DNA of 32,561 nt from DATHTK01 sp035463295 (GTDB taxonomy: Bacteria; Actinomycetota; Rubrobacteria; Rubrobacterales; Rubrobacteraceae): contig DATHTK010000093.1 in assembly GCA_035463295.1 (NCBI GenBank), forward strand, positions 1-32,561, read 5' to 3'. The notes beneath the pieces are model-generated. The model was not told the DNA's origin. It worked only from the letters and a program-made list of their open reading frames with translations, and searched no databases. Numbering within the stretch: position 1 is the first letter of the stretch; each line of letters begins with the position of its first letter. Both the position numbers and the translations under genes were made by a program. This document shows positions 1-6,610 of this stretch, piece after piece.

Positions 1-682
1 GGAGCGGCTCGCCCTCGAAGCGGAGCATCCCGTAGGGGTTGTCCTCGACGACGACCAGGTCGAACTCGCGGGCTATCTGGAGGAGTTCGCGACGCCGTTC
101 GGTTGCGAGCGTCACCCCGGCGGGGTTTTGGAAGTTGGGGACGGTGTAGACGAACTTCACGTGCATACCGCTCTTGCGCGCCCTGAGCAGGGTCTCGCGG
201 GCCGCGGACGGGATGATGCCCGCCCGGTCCATCGGGACGTGGGCTATGCGCGGCCGGTAGGCGGCGAAGGCGTTCAGAGCTCCGGCGTAGGTAGGCCCCT
301 CGCAGATAATGGCGTCGCCGTCGTCGAGAAAGACCTTGGCTATCAGGTCGAGCCCCTGCTGGGCGCCGGTGGTCGTGAAGACGTCCTCCTGCTTGGCCGG
401 GGTGCCTTCTGCGGCCATAACGTCCACTATGACGTCCTTTATGGCCTCGAGGCCCGAGGTCGGTCCGTACTGGAGGGCCTGGGCGGCGTCGCCCGCTATG
501 CTCCCCGAGATCTCGCGGAACGCCTCCTCCCCGAAGGCTCGCGTGTCCGGGAAGCCCCCGGCGAGGGAGATGATCCCGGGGCGCGAGAGGGTCGCCATGA
601 GGTCGCGGGTGGCGGCGGTCTTCATCCCCCTCACCCGCTCGGAGTAGAGGAAGTCGAAGCGGTCGAGGTCTACGAGCGGCAC
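1..682 (-). CDS. PLP-dependent class I aminotransferase (LysN/2-aminoadipate type), 3' end outside window
   Basis: Reading the minus strand from a GTG at 682 gives an uninterrupted frame to the window edge, so about 227 N-terminal residues are present and the C-terminus with the PLP lysine is missing. Visible signatures of the fold-type I, MocR/LysN-like aminotransferases are the ISLAGGFPD motif near residue 37, ALQYGPTSGL, TTGAQQGLDLIAK, CEGPTYAGAL, VPNFQNPAGVT (cofactor Asn region) and VVVEDNPYG (the Asp that contacts the pyridine nitrogen). Such enzymes transfer amino groups from amino acids such as 2-aminoadipate, leucine or aromatics to 2-oxoglutarate in the cytoplasm; the exact substrate cannot be told. 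GTG was chosen because GGAAGGA lies about 9 nt upstream. The gene begins 1 nt after the stop of the preceding minus-strand gene, so the two are probably co-transcribed and translationally coupled. Confidence 0.88.
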   Translation of the reverse strand, partial: MPLVDLDRFDFLYSERVRGMKTAATRDLMATLSRPGIISLAGGFPDTRAFGEEAFREISGSIAGDAAQALQYGPTSGLEAIKDVIVDVMAAEGTPAKQEDVFTTTGAQQGLDLIAKVFLDDGDAIICEGPTYAGALNAFAAYRPRIAHVPMDRAGIIPSAARETLLRARKSGMHVKFVYTVPNFQNPAGVTLATERRRELLQIAREFDLVVVEDNPYGMLRFEGEPL

Positions 683-683
683 G

Positions 684-1265
684 TCAAGCGTTCCTTCCGT
701 CCACGAACGTCTCCACGTCTCTCCAACCGAGCTCCTCGGAGAGGACCTGCCAGAGCTCGGGGGCCATCTCGAAGCGGCTCGCGGTGCACCGCCGGCCCCG
801 CACGGAGAGCACCTTCAGGTTCTCGTCGCCCGCCCCCAGGGCCGCCTCGCTCGCTACCGCACCGATCGCGTACGCCTGCTCGACGAGGTCGTCGCGGCGC
901 AGACTGGAGCCGATGCGGGCCAGCAGGTCCTCGCCGAGCACCGGTGCGAAGTGGTAGCCGGTGGTGAGCGCGTAGAGCCCCGCCGGCCGGAGCACCAGGT
1001 CGTACTGGAAGCCGCCGTAGGCGGCCGCCCGGCGCATCTCCTCGAAGGCGTGTCCTTCGGCGTGCGCCTCGAGCCGGTGCCGGATCTCCTCCAGCTCCGC
1101 CAGCTCATCCGCCCCGGGTTCGTCCTCGAACGCAGCGTCGCCGACGATCCTCTCCCACAGAGCGTAGGGGAAGACGATGCTGAGGCTGCCCCCGTTGGCC
1201 GAGAGGCGGAGCTCGCCTTCCGTTTTCTCCAGGCCCTCCAGGCTCTCCACCCTCACCTCTTGCAT
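684..1265 (-). CDS. Hypothetical protein, 193 aa, upstream partner of the aminotransferase
   Basis: I do not recognise this family. The protein is soluble, acidic, and starts MQEVRVESLEG at an ATG at 1265. It has no signal peptide or membrane segment. The middle (about residues 50-80) is a charged helix-rich stretch (DELAELEEIRHRLEAHAEG). Later stretches include YGGFQYDLVLRP and GYHFAPVLGEDLLARIG. The frame can be opened further upstream, to about 1457, but that extension lies opposite the divergent RdgB gene and is Arg/Pro-rich, which looks non-coding. There is no clear ribosome-binding site at 1265, but TACAGT on the minus strand (1278 to 1273) ends 7 nt before the ATG, compatible with a leaderless message. 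It overlaps nothing and precedes the aminotransferase by 1 nt, so a function linked to that enzyme is possible but unsupported. Confidence 0.7.
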   Translation of the reverse strand: MQEVRVESLEGLEKTEGELRLSANGGSLSIVFPYALWERIVGDAAFEDEPGADELAELEEIRHRLEAHAEGHAFEEMRRAAAYGGFQYDLVLRPAGLYALTTGYHFAPVLGEDLLARIGSSLRRDDLVEQAYAIGAVASEAALGAGDENLKVLSVRGRRCTASRFEMAPELWQVLSEELGWRDVETFVDGRNA

Positions 1266-1299
1266 GGGCGCGACTGTACCATAAAGACCGCATGGATTG

Positions 1300-1305
1300 T
1301 AGACT
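1300..1305 (+). promoter_or_regulatory. Candidate -10 element of rdgB-like gene (leaderless arrangement)
   Basis: TAGACT fits the TANNNT -10 pattern and ends 7 nt before the ATG at 1313, which has no Shine-Dalgarno sequence in front of it. No convincing -35 hexamer is visible. Read on its own the hexamer is weak evidence. It gains weight because the same geometry recurs at murE and the penicillin-binding protein gene in this window. Confidence 0.35.
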
Positions 1306-1312
1306 TCGGCGC

Positions 1313-1867
1313 ATGGTGAGGGCCGTCTTCGTGACCACGAACGAACACAAGCGTCGCGAGGCGCAGACCATCCTCGGGGTCGAGCTCGAGACCGCCTCCC
1401 CCGACGTCCCCGAGATACAGGCCCTCGACGTCGCCAAGGTCGCACTCCACAAGGCACGCGCCGCCTGCGACGCTTTGGGCGCGTCGCCGCACCCCATTAT
1501 CGTCGAGGACTCGGGGCTCGTGATCCAGGCCTGGAACGGGCTCCCCGGCGCGCTCACCAAGTGGTTCGTCTCGAGCGTGGGTGTCGAAGGAATACTGGAC
1601 ATGATCTCCAGCGCTGACCGCTCGGCGCGCGCCGTCTGCGCAGTGGCCGTCGCCGATAAGAGCGGGGAGGTGCGCGTCTTCACCGGCGAGGTCGAGGGCG
1701 TGGTGGCGCCCGAGCCGAGGGGCTCATCGGGGTTCGGGTGGGACCCGATCTTTGTCCCCGCGGGCAGCGACCTGACGTACGCCGAGATGGGGGATGCAAA
1801 GAACAGGGACTCCCACCGGGCGCGCGCCTTCAGGGCGGCGCGCTCCTGGTTCGAGGGTCCTGAGTGA
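1313..1867 (+). CDS. rdgB: Non-canonical purine NTP pyrophosphatase (RdgB/HAM1 family)
   Basis: This cytosolic nucleotide-pool cleaner hydrolyses XTP, dITP and ITP to monophosphates plus pyrophosphate and so keeps deaminated purines out of DNA and RNA. Family signatures are in order: an N-terminal TTNEHKRREA (usual T/SxNxxKxxE, substrate phosphate binding), IIVEDSGLVI in the middle (the catalytic/metal-binding acidic pair with DSGL), GLPGALTKW, and a C-terminal SGFGWDPIFVP followed by AEMGDAKNRDSHR, which contains the family's KN..SHR base-recognition motif. At 184 residues it is a normal to slightly short family length. I chose ATG 1313, which gives MVRAVFVTTN. An in-frame ATG at 1292 would add seven residues (MDCRLRR) not typical of the family. 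It is divergent from the preceding minus-strand pair. Confidence 0.9.
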   Translation: MVRAVFVTTNEHKRREAQTILGVELETASPDVPEIQALDVAKVALHKARAACDALGASPHPIIVEDSGLVIQAWNGLPGALTKWFVSSVGVEGILDMISSADRSARAVCAVAVADKSGEVRVFTGEVEGVVAPEPRGSSGFGWDPIFVPAGSDLTYAEMGDAKNRDSHRARAFRAARSWFEGPE

Positions 1868-1994
1868 GAGCAAGCATAGACGACGTGCATAAAAGCGGAT
1901 GATACGGGCAATAAAATGGGGGTGCGGAAAAGCGAGGGATGCTATTCTGTCGCTATTCGCACGGAAGGTACCTCGGAAAGGGAAGGGGCCGTCT

Positions 1995-3056
1995 ATGTCG
2001 GCAGAGAATGACCACCCCGAGAACGGGTCCGAAGAGACGCGCGCGGAGGGCGCGGTAGCCACTGACACCGATCGCCTCGTCGACCTGTACCGCGAGATGG
2101 CGTTGATCCGGGCCTTCGAGGAGGCGTGTCAGAGGGGCTTTCGGCAGGGCAAGATCGGGGGCTACCTCCACGTCTACATCGGACAGGAGGCCGTGGCCAC
2201 CGGATTCTTGCAGGCCTTCAAGGAAGGCGACAGGGTCATAACGGCCTACCGGGACCACGCCCACGCGCTCCTGCTAGGCAGCGACCCGAAGAACGTCATG
2301 GCCGAGCTCTATGGCAGGGGCACCGGCATCGTCAAAGGCAAGGGCGGATCGATGCACCTCTTCGACGTCGAGAAGGGCCTGATGGGCGGCTACGGGATCG
2401 TGGGCGGCCACATACCCCTTGGCGTCGGCTTCGCCTACGCTCAGCGCTACGGGGAATCAGATAACATCACCCAGCTCTACCTCGGGGACGGTGCCATGAG
2501 CACCGGGGCCTTCCACGAGGCGGCGAACCTGAGCGGGCTGTGGGGCAAGGACGGGATGAACCCGTGCCTCTTTATCGTCGAGAACAACCAGTATGGCATG
2601 GGTACGAGCGTCGAGCGCACCACGGCGATGACGGACCTCGGCGCCAAGTTCGACGCCTACGGCATGGAGAACGAGAAGGTCGATGGGATGGACCTCGAGG
2701 CGGTCATCGAGTGCGCCGAGAGGGTGGTCGAGCAGGTGCGCGAGACCGGCCGGCCCTACGCCGTCGAGGCGCTCACCTACCGGACCGCGCCTCACGGGGC
2801 GGCGGACTTCTTCGAGAAGTACCGCACCAAGGAAGAGGTCGAGGAGTGGCGCCAGAGAGACCCGATCGGTCTCCTGGAAAAGAAGCTTCTCGAAGGGGGG
2901 GCGCTAGATGAGGACAAGCTGGATGAGATAAAGGGCGAGACCAAGGAGAGAATAAACGAGGCCGTCAAGTTCGCCGACGAGAGCGAGCAGCCGCCCATCG
3001 AGGAGCTCTACACCGACGTCTACGCCGGCGAAGACGAGTATCTGGGGGAGGCGTAA
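1995..3056 (+). CDS. pdhA: Pyruvate dehydrogenase-type E1 component, alpha subunit
   Basis: The thiamine-diphosphate-dependent alpha subunit of a branched E1 decarboxylates pyruvate (or a related 2-oxo acid) and, with the beta subunit encoded next, reductively acylates the E2 lipoyl group. The thiamine diphosphate motif runs from LGDGAMSTG (GDG about residues 164-166) to VENNQYGMG (NN about 197-198). MALIRAFEEACQRGFRQGKIGG and HLYIGQEA-like HVYIGQEAV are typical N-terminal E1 alpha blocks, and YRTKEEVEEWRQRDPIG is the standard phosphorylation-loop region. The 353-residue length is normal. ATG 1995 (MSAENDHPEN) was preferred over an ATG at 1899 because AGGGAAGGGG sits just upstream of it. The next gene follows after 3 nt. 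Substrate is probably pyruvate, but acetoin or branched-chain oxo acids cannot be excluded from sequence alone. Confidence 0.93.
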   Translation: MSAENDHPENGSEETRAEGAVATDTDRLVDLYREMALIRAFEEACQRGFRQGKIGGYLHVYIGQEAVATGFLQAFKEGDRVITAYRDHAHALLLGSDPKNVMAELYGRGTGIVKGKGGSMHLFDVEKGLMGGYGIVGGHIPLGVGFAYAQRYGESDNITQLYLGDGAMSTGAFHEAANLSGLWGKDGMNPCLFIVENNQYGMGTSVERTTAMTDLGAKFDAYGMENEKVDGMDLEAVIECAERVVEQVRETGRPYAVEALTYRTAPHGAADFFEKYRTKEEVEEWRQRDPIGLLEKKLLEGGALDEDKLDEIKGETKERINEAVKFADESEQPPIEELYTDVYAGEDEYLGEA

Positions 3057-3059
3057 TCG

Positions 3060-4052
3060 ATGGCGGAGACGAAGACCTACCGCGAGGCCTTGCGCGAGGC
3101 GATGGTCCACGAGCTCGACAACGACGAGTCGGTCGTGCTCATGGGCGAGGACATCGGCGTCTACGGGGGGACCCACCTCATCACCGACGGCCTTATCGAC
3201 CAGTACGGTCCCAAGAGGATCATCGACACCCCGATCTCCGAGGCCGGCTTCACGGGGGCGGCGGTCGGCATGGCGATGCTCGGCATGAAGCCCGTCGTCG
3301 AGATGATGACCTGGAACTTCTCGTTTATCGCAGCGGACCAGATCATCCAGAACGCCGCGAAGGTCCGCTACTTCTCCGGGGGTCAGGTCGAGGTGCCGCT
3401 CGTCATCCGCGGCCCGAATGGCGGCGGCGTCCAGCTCAGCGCCCAGCACACCCACAGCCTCGAGAACATGTATGCTCACTTCCCCGGCCTGAAGGTCGTC
3501 TCCCCGGTCACACCGAACGACGTCAAGGGACTGATGATCACGGCGATAAGGGACCCGAACCCGGTGATCTTCCTGGAAGCCGGCGCTCTCTACGGCACTA
3601 AAGGCGAGGTCGAGGAAGGGGATAACGCAGTCCCCTTCGGCAAGGCCCGCGTCGCGCGCGAGGGCTCGGACGTCACCCTGGTCGCCTACGGTCGGCAGGT
3701 TAACCTGTGCCTGCGCGTCGCCGACACCCTCGAGGAGGAGGACGGCGTCAGCGCGGAGGTGATAGACCTCAGGTCTATCCGCCCCTTCGACGAGGACGCG
3801 CTCGTCGAATCGGTGAAGAAGACGCACCGGGCGATCGCGGTGCAGGAGCAGTGGCGGTGGTTCGGGGTCGCCAGCGAGGTCGCGGCGATCATCCAGGACC
3901 GGGCCTTCGACTACCTGGACGCTCCGGTGGAGAGGGTGAGCGGGGCGGAGGTCCCGGCCCCCTACGCCAGGAACCTGGAGCTCGCGGCCTTCCCGAGCGC
4001 CCAGCAGGTAGCGAACGCGGCCCGTCGGGTTCTTTACATGGAGGAGAAGTAA
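3060..4052 (+). CDS. pdhB: Pyruvate dehydrogenase-type E1 component, beta subunit
   Basis: This 330-residue transketolase-like subunit pairs with the preceding alpha subunit to form the alpha2beta2 E1 decarboxylase. Recognisable family blocks are YREALREAMVHEL at the N-terminus, VVLMGEDIGVYGG, IIDTPISEAGFTGAAVG (the Glu that activates the thiamine ring), EMMTWNFSFIAADQIIQNAAK, HSLENMYAHFPGLKVVSP (catalytic His loop) and the transketolase C-terminal domain VIDLRSIRPFDEDAL. No truncation is seen. It starts 3 nt after the alpha-subunit stop, with GGGGGAGG immediately upstream of the ATG, and ends 1 nt before the E2 start, so translation of the three genes is tightly coupled. Confidence 0.94.
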   Translation: MAETKTYREALREAMVHELDNDESVVLMGEDIGVYGGTHLITDGLIDQYGPKRIIDTPISEAGFTGAAVGMAMLGMKPVVEMMTWNFSFIAADQIIQNAAKVRYFSGGQVEVPLVIRGPNGGGVQLSAQHTHSLENMYAHFPGLKVVSPVTPNDVKGLMITAIRDPNPVIFLEAGALYGTKGEVEEGDNAVPFGKARVAREGSDVTLVAYGRQVNLCLRVADTLEEEDGVSAEVIDLRSIRPFDEDALVESVKKTHRAIAVQEQWRWFGVASEVAAIIQDRAFDYLDAPVERVSGAEVPAPYARNLELAAFPSAQQVANAARRVLYMEEK

Positions 4053-4053
4053 G

Positions 4054-5379
4054 TTGCCTGAAGTGATCATGCCCAAGATGGGCGACGCGATGGAGGAGGG
4101 GACCCTCGTCAAGTGGCTGAAGAGCGAGGGCGAGGAGGTCTCCGAGGGTGACCCGATAGCAGAGATCGAGACCGACAAGGTGACTCTGGAGCTCGAGGCC
4201 GAGGACTCCGGCACGCTCGCGCAGCTGATCGCCTCCGAGGGCGACGATATCCCAGTCGGCGAGGCGATCGCCTTTATCGCCGGCGAGGGCGAGGAGGTCC
4301 CCGAACGCGACGGCGGCGGAGCCCAGGCCGAGGAAGGCGCCGAAGTAGCCGAAGGCGAAGAAGCCGACGGCGGCGCCCAGCCCCAGACCGCGACCGAAGC
4401 GCCGGAGGAGGAAGCCGCCGAGGCGCCACAGGCCGACGGCCGCGCCGACGGGCGCTTCCGGGCCTCCCCGATCGTCCGGCGTCTCGCGCAGGAGAACGAC
4501 CTCGATCTCTCGAAGGTGGAGGGTACGGGCCCGGCGGGCCGCATCGTCGAACGCGACGTGCGCGCCGCTATGGAGCGCGGCGACGCCCAGGCCGACGGAG
4601 CCGAGGCTCCGTCCGACGTCGAGGCCCCGCAGCAGGCCGAGATGCAGGGCTTCCAGCCCGCCCGTATCCCCGAGCCGACCGAGGCGCCCGGTACCCAGCT
4701 CGTCGAGCCGACCCGGATGATGCAGGTCATCGGCGAGCGGATGACCGAGGCCAAGCAGCACGTCCCGCACTTCTACGCCTCCGTCGAGGTCCGGATGGAC
4801 GCCGCGATGGCGCTGCGCAAGCAACTGAACGCCCAGCTCGAAGACGAAGGGATCAAGCTCTCCGTCAACGACTTCGTGATGAAGGCGTGCGCGGTCGCCC
4901 TCAGGAACCACCCGAACCTGAATGCCCTCTACACCACCCGCGGCGTCGAACTGCACGAGACGGTGGATATGGCGATGGCCGTCGCCCTCGACGCAGGCCT
5001 TATAACCCCGGTCATAAGGGACATAGGGAGCAAGGGCCTCGCTACTATTTCCCGCGAGTCCAAAGACCTCGCCACGCGGGCGCGCGAGGGCAGCCTGAAA
5101 CCCGAGGAGTACCAGGGAGGTACGATCACCGTCTCCAATATGGGCATGTTCGGTATCGAGAGCTTCACCGCGATCATCAACCCGCCTCAGGCGGCCATCG
5201 TCGCCGTGAGCAGCATCGATAGACGCCCGTCCTACGACGAGAACGGCGAGATCGTCCCCGCCAGCATGATGAAGCTTACCCTCTCGGCCGACCACCGGAT
5301 CGCTAACGGCCGCGACGGCGCCCTCTATATGGCCGAGGTCAAGCGTATCCTCGAGAACCCCGTGCTCCTGATGGTCTAG
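4054..5379 (+). CDS. pdhC: Dihydrolipoamide acyltransferase (E2) of the pyruvate dehydrogenase complex
   Basis: E2 is the core of the complex; it carries the acyl group on a swinging lipoyl lysine and transfers it to CoA. Residues 1-75 form one biotinyl/lipoyl domain with the lipoylation site EIETDKVTLE (Lys42). A long acidic Ala/Glu/Gly linker follows (about 80-135), then a peripheral-subunit-binding domain (RASPIVRRLAQEN to IVERDVRAA, about 137-173), a second linker, and a CoA acyltransferase domain from about 210 to 441 with the catalytic SADHRIANGRDGA near the end. The 441-residue length with a single lipoyl domain is typical of Gram-positive E2s. The start is a TTG (codon 1) preceded by GGAGGAG 8 nt upstream; no alternative start gives the N-terminal PEVIMPKMG. 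No E3 gene follows, so dihydrolipoamide dehydrogenase must be encoded elsewhere. Confidence 0.94.
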   Translation: MPEVIMPKMGDAMEEGTLVKWLKSEGEEVSEGDPIAEIETDKVTLELEAEDSGTLAQLIASEGDDIPVGEAIAFIAGEGEEVPERDGGGAQAEEGAEVAEGEEADGGAQPQTATEAPEEEAAEAPQADGRADGRFRASPIVRRLAQENDLDLSKVEGTGPAGRIVERDVRAAMERGDAQADGAEAPSDVEAPQQAEMQGFQPARIPEPTEAPGTQLVEPTRMMQVIGERMTEAKQHVPHFYASVEVRMDAAMALRKQLNAQLEDEGIKLSVNDFVMKACAVALRNHPNLNALYTTRGVELHETVDMAMAVALDAGLITPVIRDIGSKGLATISRESKDLATRAREGSLKPEEYQGGTITVSNMGMFGIESFTAIINPPQAAIVAVSSIDRRPSYDENGEIVPASMMKLTLSADHRIANGRDGALYMAEVKRILENPVLLMV

Positions 5380-5407
5380 CCCCGACGAGAATAGAGCGGC
5401 GCTCTAT

Positions 5408-5442
5408 CGGGCGCCCCGGTCTCTCGGCTACCGGGGCGCCCG
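5408..5442 (+). terminator. Strong hairpin terminator after the pyruvate dehydrogenase operon
   Basis: A 12-bp GC-rich perfect stem (CGGGCGCCCCGG pairing with CCGGGGCGCCCG) encloses an 11-nt loop, 29 nt after the E2 stop. It lacks a U-tract, which is common in high-GC actinobacteria. A smaller AGAGCG/CGCTCT hairpin lies just before it. Confidence 0.75.
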
Positions 5443-5462
5443 ACTATTCCCTCGAAAGGACC

Positions 5463-5491
5463 TTGACTAAACTAATTTGATTAGCTAAAAT
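5463..5491 (+). promoter_or_regulatory. Promoter of the DUF4260-tetR operon
   Basis: TTGACT (5463-5468) and TAAAAT (5486-5491) are separated by exactly 17 bp, the best -35/-10 pair in the window. The predicted start of transcription is near 5498. The stretch is strikingly AT-rich compared with its surroundings and is interleaved with two palindromes described separately. Confidence 0.8.
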
Positions 5492-5505
5492 ACTAATATA
5501 ATTAG
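5472..5505. promoter_or_regulatory. Tandem palindromic operator, probable TetR binding sites
   Basis: Two 13-bp palindromes share the arms CTAAT and ATTAG with a 3-bp centre: CTAAT-TTG-ATTAG at 5472-5484 and CTAAT-ATA-ATTAG at 5493-5505. Their centres are 21 bp apart, two helical turns. The first lies inside the -35/-10 spacer and the second covers the predicted transcription start. The outer sequences TAAACTAAT (5468-5476) and ATTAGTTTA (5501-5509) also form a 9-bp inverted repeat. The placement predicts repression by the TetR-family product of the second gene of the operon. Confidence 0.7.
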
Positions 5506-5535
5506 TTTAACGGGCGATCTGAGAGGAGTCATGAG

Positions 5536-5919
5536 ATGGCGAGCGGCGGGGTAGGGGGGTGGGGTCTGGCATCTCCGCGGATTCTGTTGCGGGTCGAGGG
5601 CATCATGGTGTTCGTACTGGCGGTAATCCTGTACTGGATGAACGGGGGGAGCTGGGTGTTGTTTGGTGCTTTGATCCTCGCGCCGGACCTCTCGATGCTG
5701 GGCTATCTGGCCGGGAGGCGGGTTGGGGCGGGTGTCTACAACGCGTTCCACTCGTACGCGCTGGCTGGTGTGCTGGCGGCCGGCGGTCTGTTCGGGGGGA
5801 GCGCGGTGGTGGTTGCGGTCGCGCTCATCTGGTTCGCTCACATCGGCGTGGATCGTGCCGTCGGTTATGGGCTGAAGTACGCGGGTGGGTTCGATCAGAC
5901 CCATCTGGGACGGGTGTGA
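5536..5919 (+). CDS. DUF4260 family integral membrane protein
   Basis: This 127-residue protein matches the DUF4260 pattern as I know it: RVEGIMVFVLAVILYW, GGSWVLFGALILAPDLSMLGYLAG, GAGVYNAFHSYAL, then a C-terminal LIWFAHIGVDRAVGYGLKY and FDQTHLG. Hydrophobic stretches at about residues 22-50 and 74-105 indicate three to four membrane segments; no biochemical function is established. An N-terminal tail of about 15 Gly-rich residues precedes the first membrane segment. ATG 5536 is preceded by GAGGAG at 7 nt. It is the first gene of an operon with the TetR gene, whose GTG start lies 1 nt after this stop, and the operator in its promoter implies that it is the regulated output, expressed when the TetR ligand is present. 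Confidence 0.82.
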   Translation: MASGGVGGWGLASPRILLRVEGIMVFVLAVILYWMNGGSWVLFGALILAPDLSMLGYLAGRRVGAGVYNAFHSYALAGVLAAGGLFGGSAVVVAVALIWFAHIGVDRAVGYGLKYAGGFDQTHLGRV

Positions 5920-5920
5920 C

Positions 5921-6505
5921 GTGTCGCCCCGGGTGGGGTTGAACCGGGCGTCGGTGGTCGAGGCGGCGGCCGTACTCGCCGACGAGGTGGGGCTGGAGGG
6001 GGTGACGCTCGCCCGTCTCTCTTCTGGTCTGGGCGTGCGCACGCCCTCGCTCTACAACCACATCGGTGGGCTCGACGACTTGCGGCGGGAGCTGGCGCTG
6101 ATCGGCACCCGGGAGCTGGGGGAGCGGCTCGGGCGGGCGGCGGTCGGGAAGAGCGGGGACGAGGCGGTCGTGATGCTCGCCGGGGCATACCGCGCCTACG
6201 TCGCGGAGCGCCCGGGGCTATATGCCGCGTCGGTGAGGTCGTTTCGGGTCTCGGACCCGGCGGATGAGGAGCGGCGGGCGGCCGAGGGGGAGGTGCTCGG
6301 GGTGGTGCTCGACGCGCTCTCGGGCTACGGGCTGCGGGGTGATGATGCGTTGCACGCGGTGCGGGGTCTGCGCAGCGTCGTCCACGGATTCGCGACGCTG
6401 GAGGGGGGAGGGGGGTTCAGGATGGCGTTGGATCCGGACGAGAGCTTCCGGAGGCTCATCGCGGCGTTCGTAGAGGGCCTCAAGAAGAAGCTCGCGAAAA
6501 AGTAG
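5921..6505 (+). CDS. TetR/AcrR family repressor with WHG-type C-terminal domain
   Basis: The 194-residue protein has an N-terminal DNA-binding domain at about residues 8-55 with the helix-turn-helix VTLARLSSGLGVRTPSLYNHIGG, including the conserved YNHIG recognition-helix end. The C-terminal part (ALIGTRELGERLGRA, AYRAYVAERPGLYAASV, VVHGFATLEGGGGF) resembles the TetR_C_33/WHG ligand-binding domain. The start chosen is the GTG at 5921, 1 nt after the stop of the membrane-protein gene. A longer frame from 5885 would overlap that gene and adds nothing family-like. Dimeric TetR proteins bind palindromes, so the CTAAT-N3-ATTAG pair in the operon promoter is the obvious target, giving negative autoregulation. 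The ligand is unknown. Confidence 0.88.
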   Translation: MSPRVGLNRASVVEAAAVLADEVGLEGVTLARLSSGLGVRTPSLYNHIGGLDDLRRELALIGTRELGERLGRAAVGKSGDEAVVMLAGAYRAYVAERPGLYAASVRSFRVSDPADEERRAAEGEVLGVVLDALSGYGLRGDDALHAVRGLRSVVHGFATLEGGGGFRMALDPDESFRRLIAAFVEGLKKKLAKK

Positions 6506-6610
6506 GAGAGAGCGCCCAGAGTGGCTGCACGGGAACGTGCCTTGCGCTAAGCTGGACGCCCCGCCTCGGCGAGTAGGCGGCATGGGGTAGGGCAAGGAAA
6601 GGAGGCGCTC

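Noticed and set aside
2904..5295. Very long minus-strand open frames (616 and 468 codons) across the pyruvate dehydrogenase genes
   Set aside because: Their sequences are low-complexity, Ser/Arg- or Gly/Val/Leu-rich, and lie opposite three well-conserved genes. Long antisense frames are expected at this GC content.
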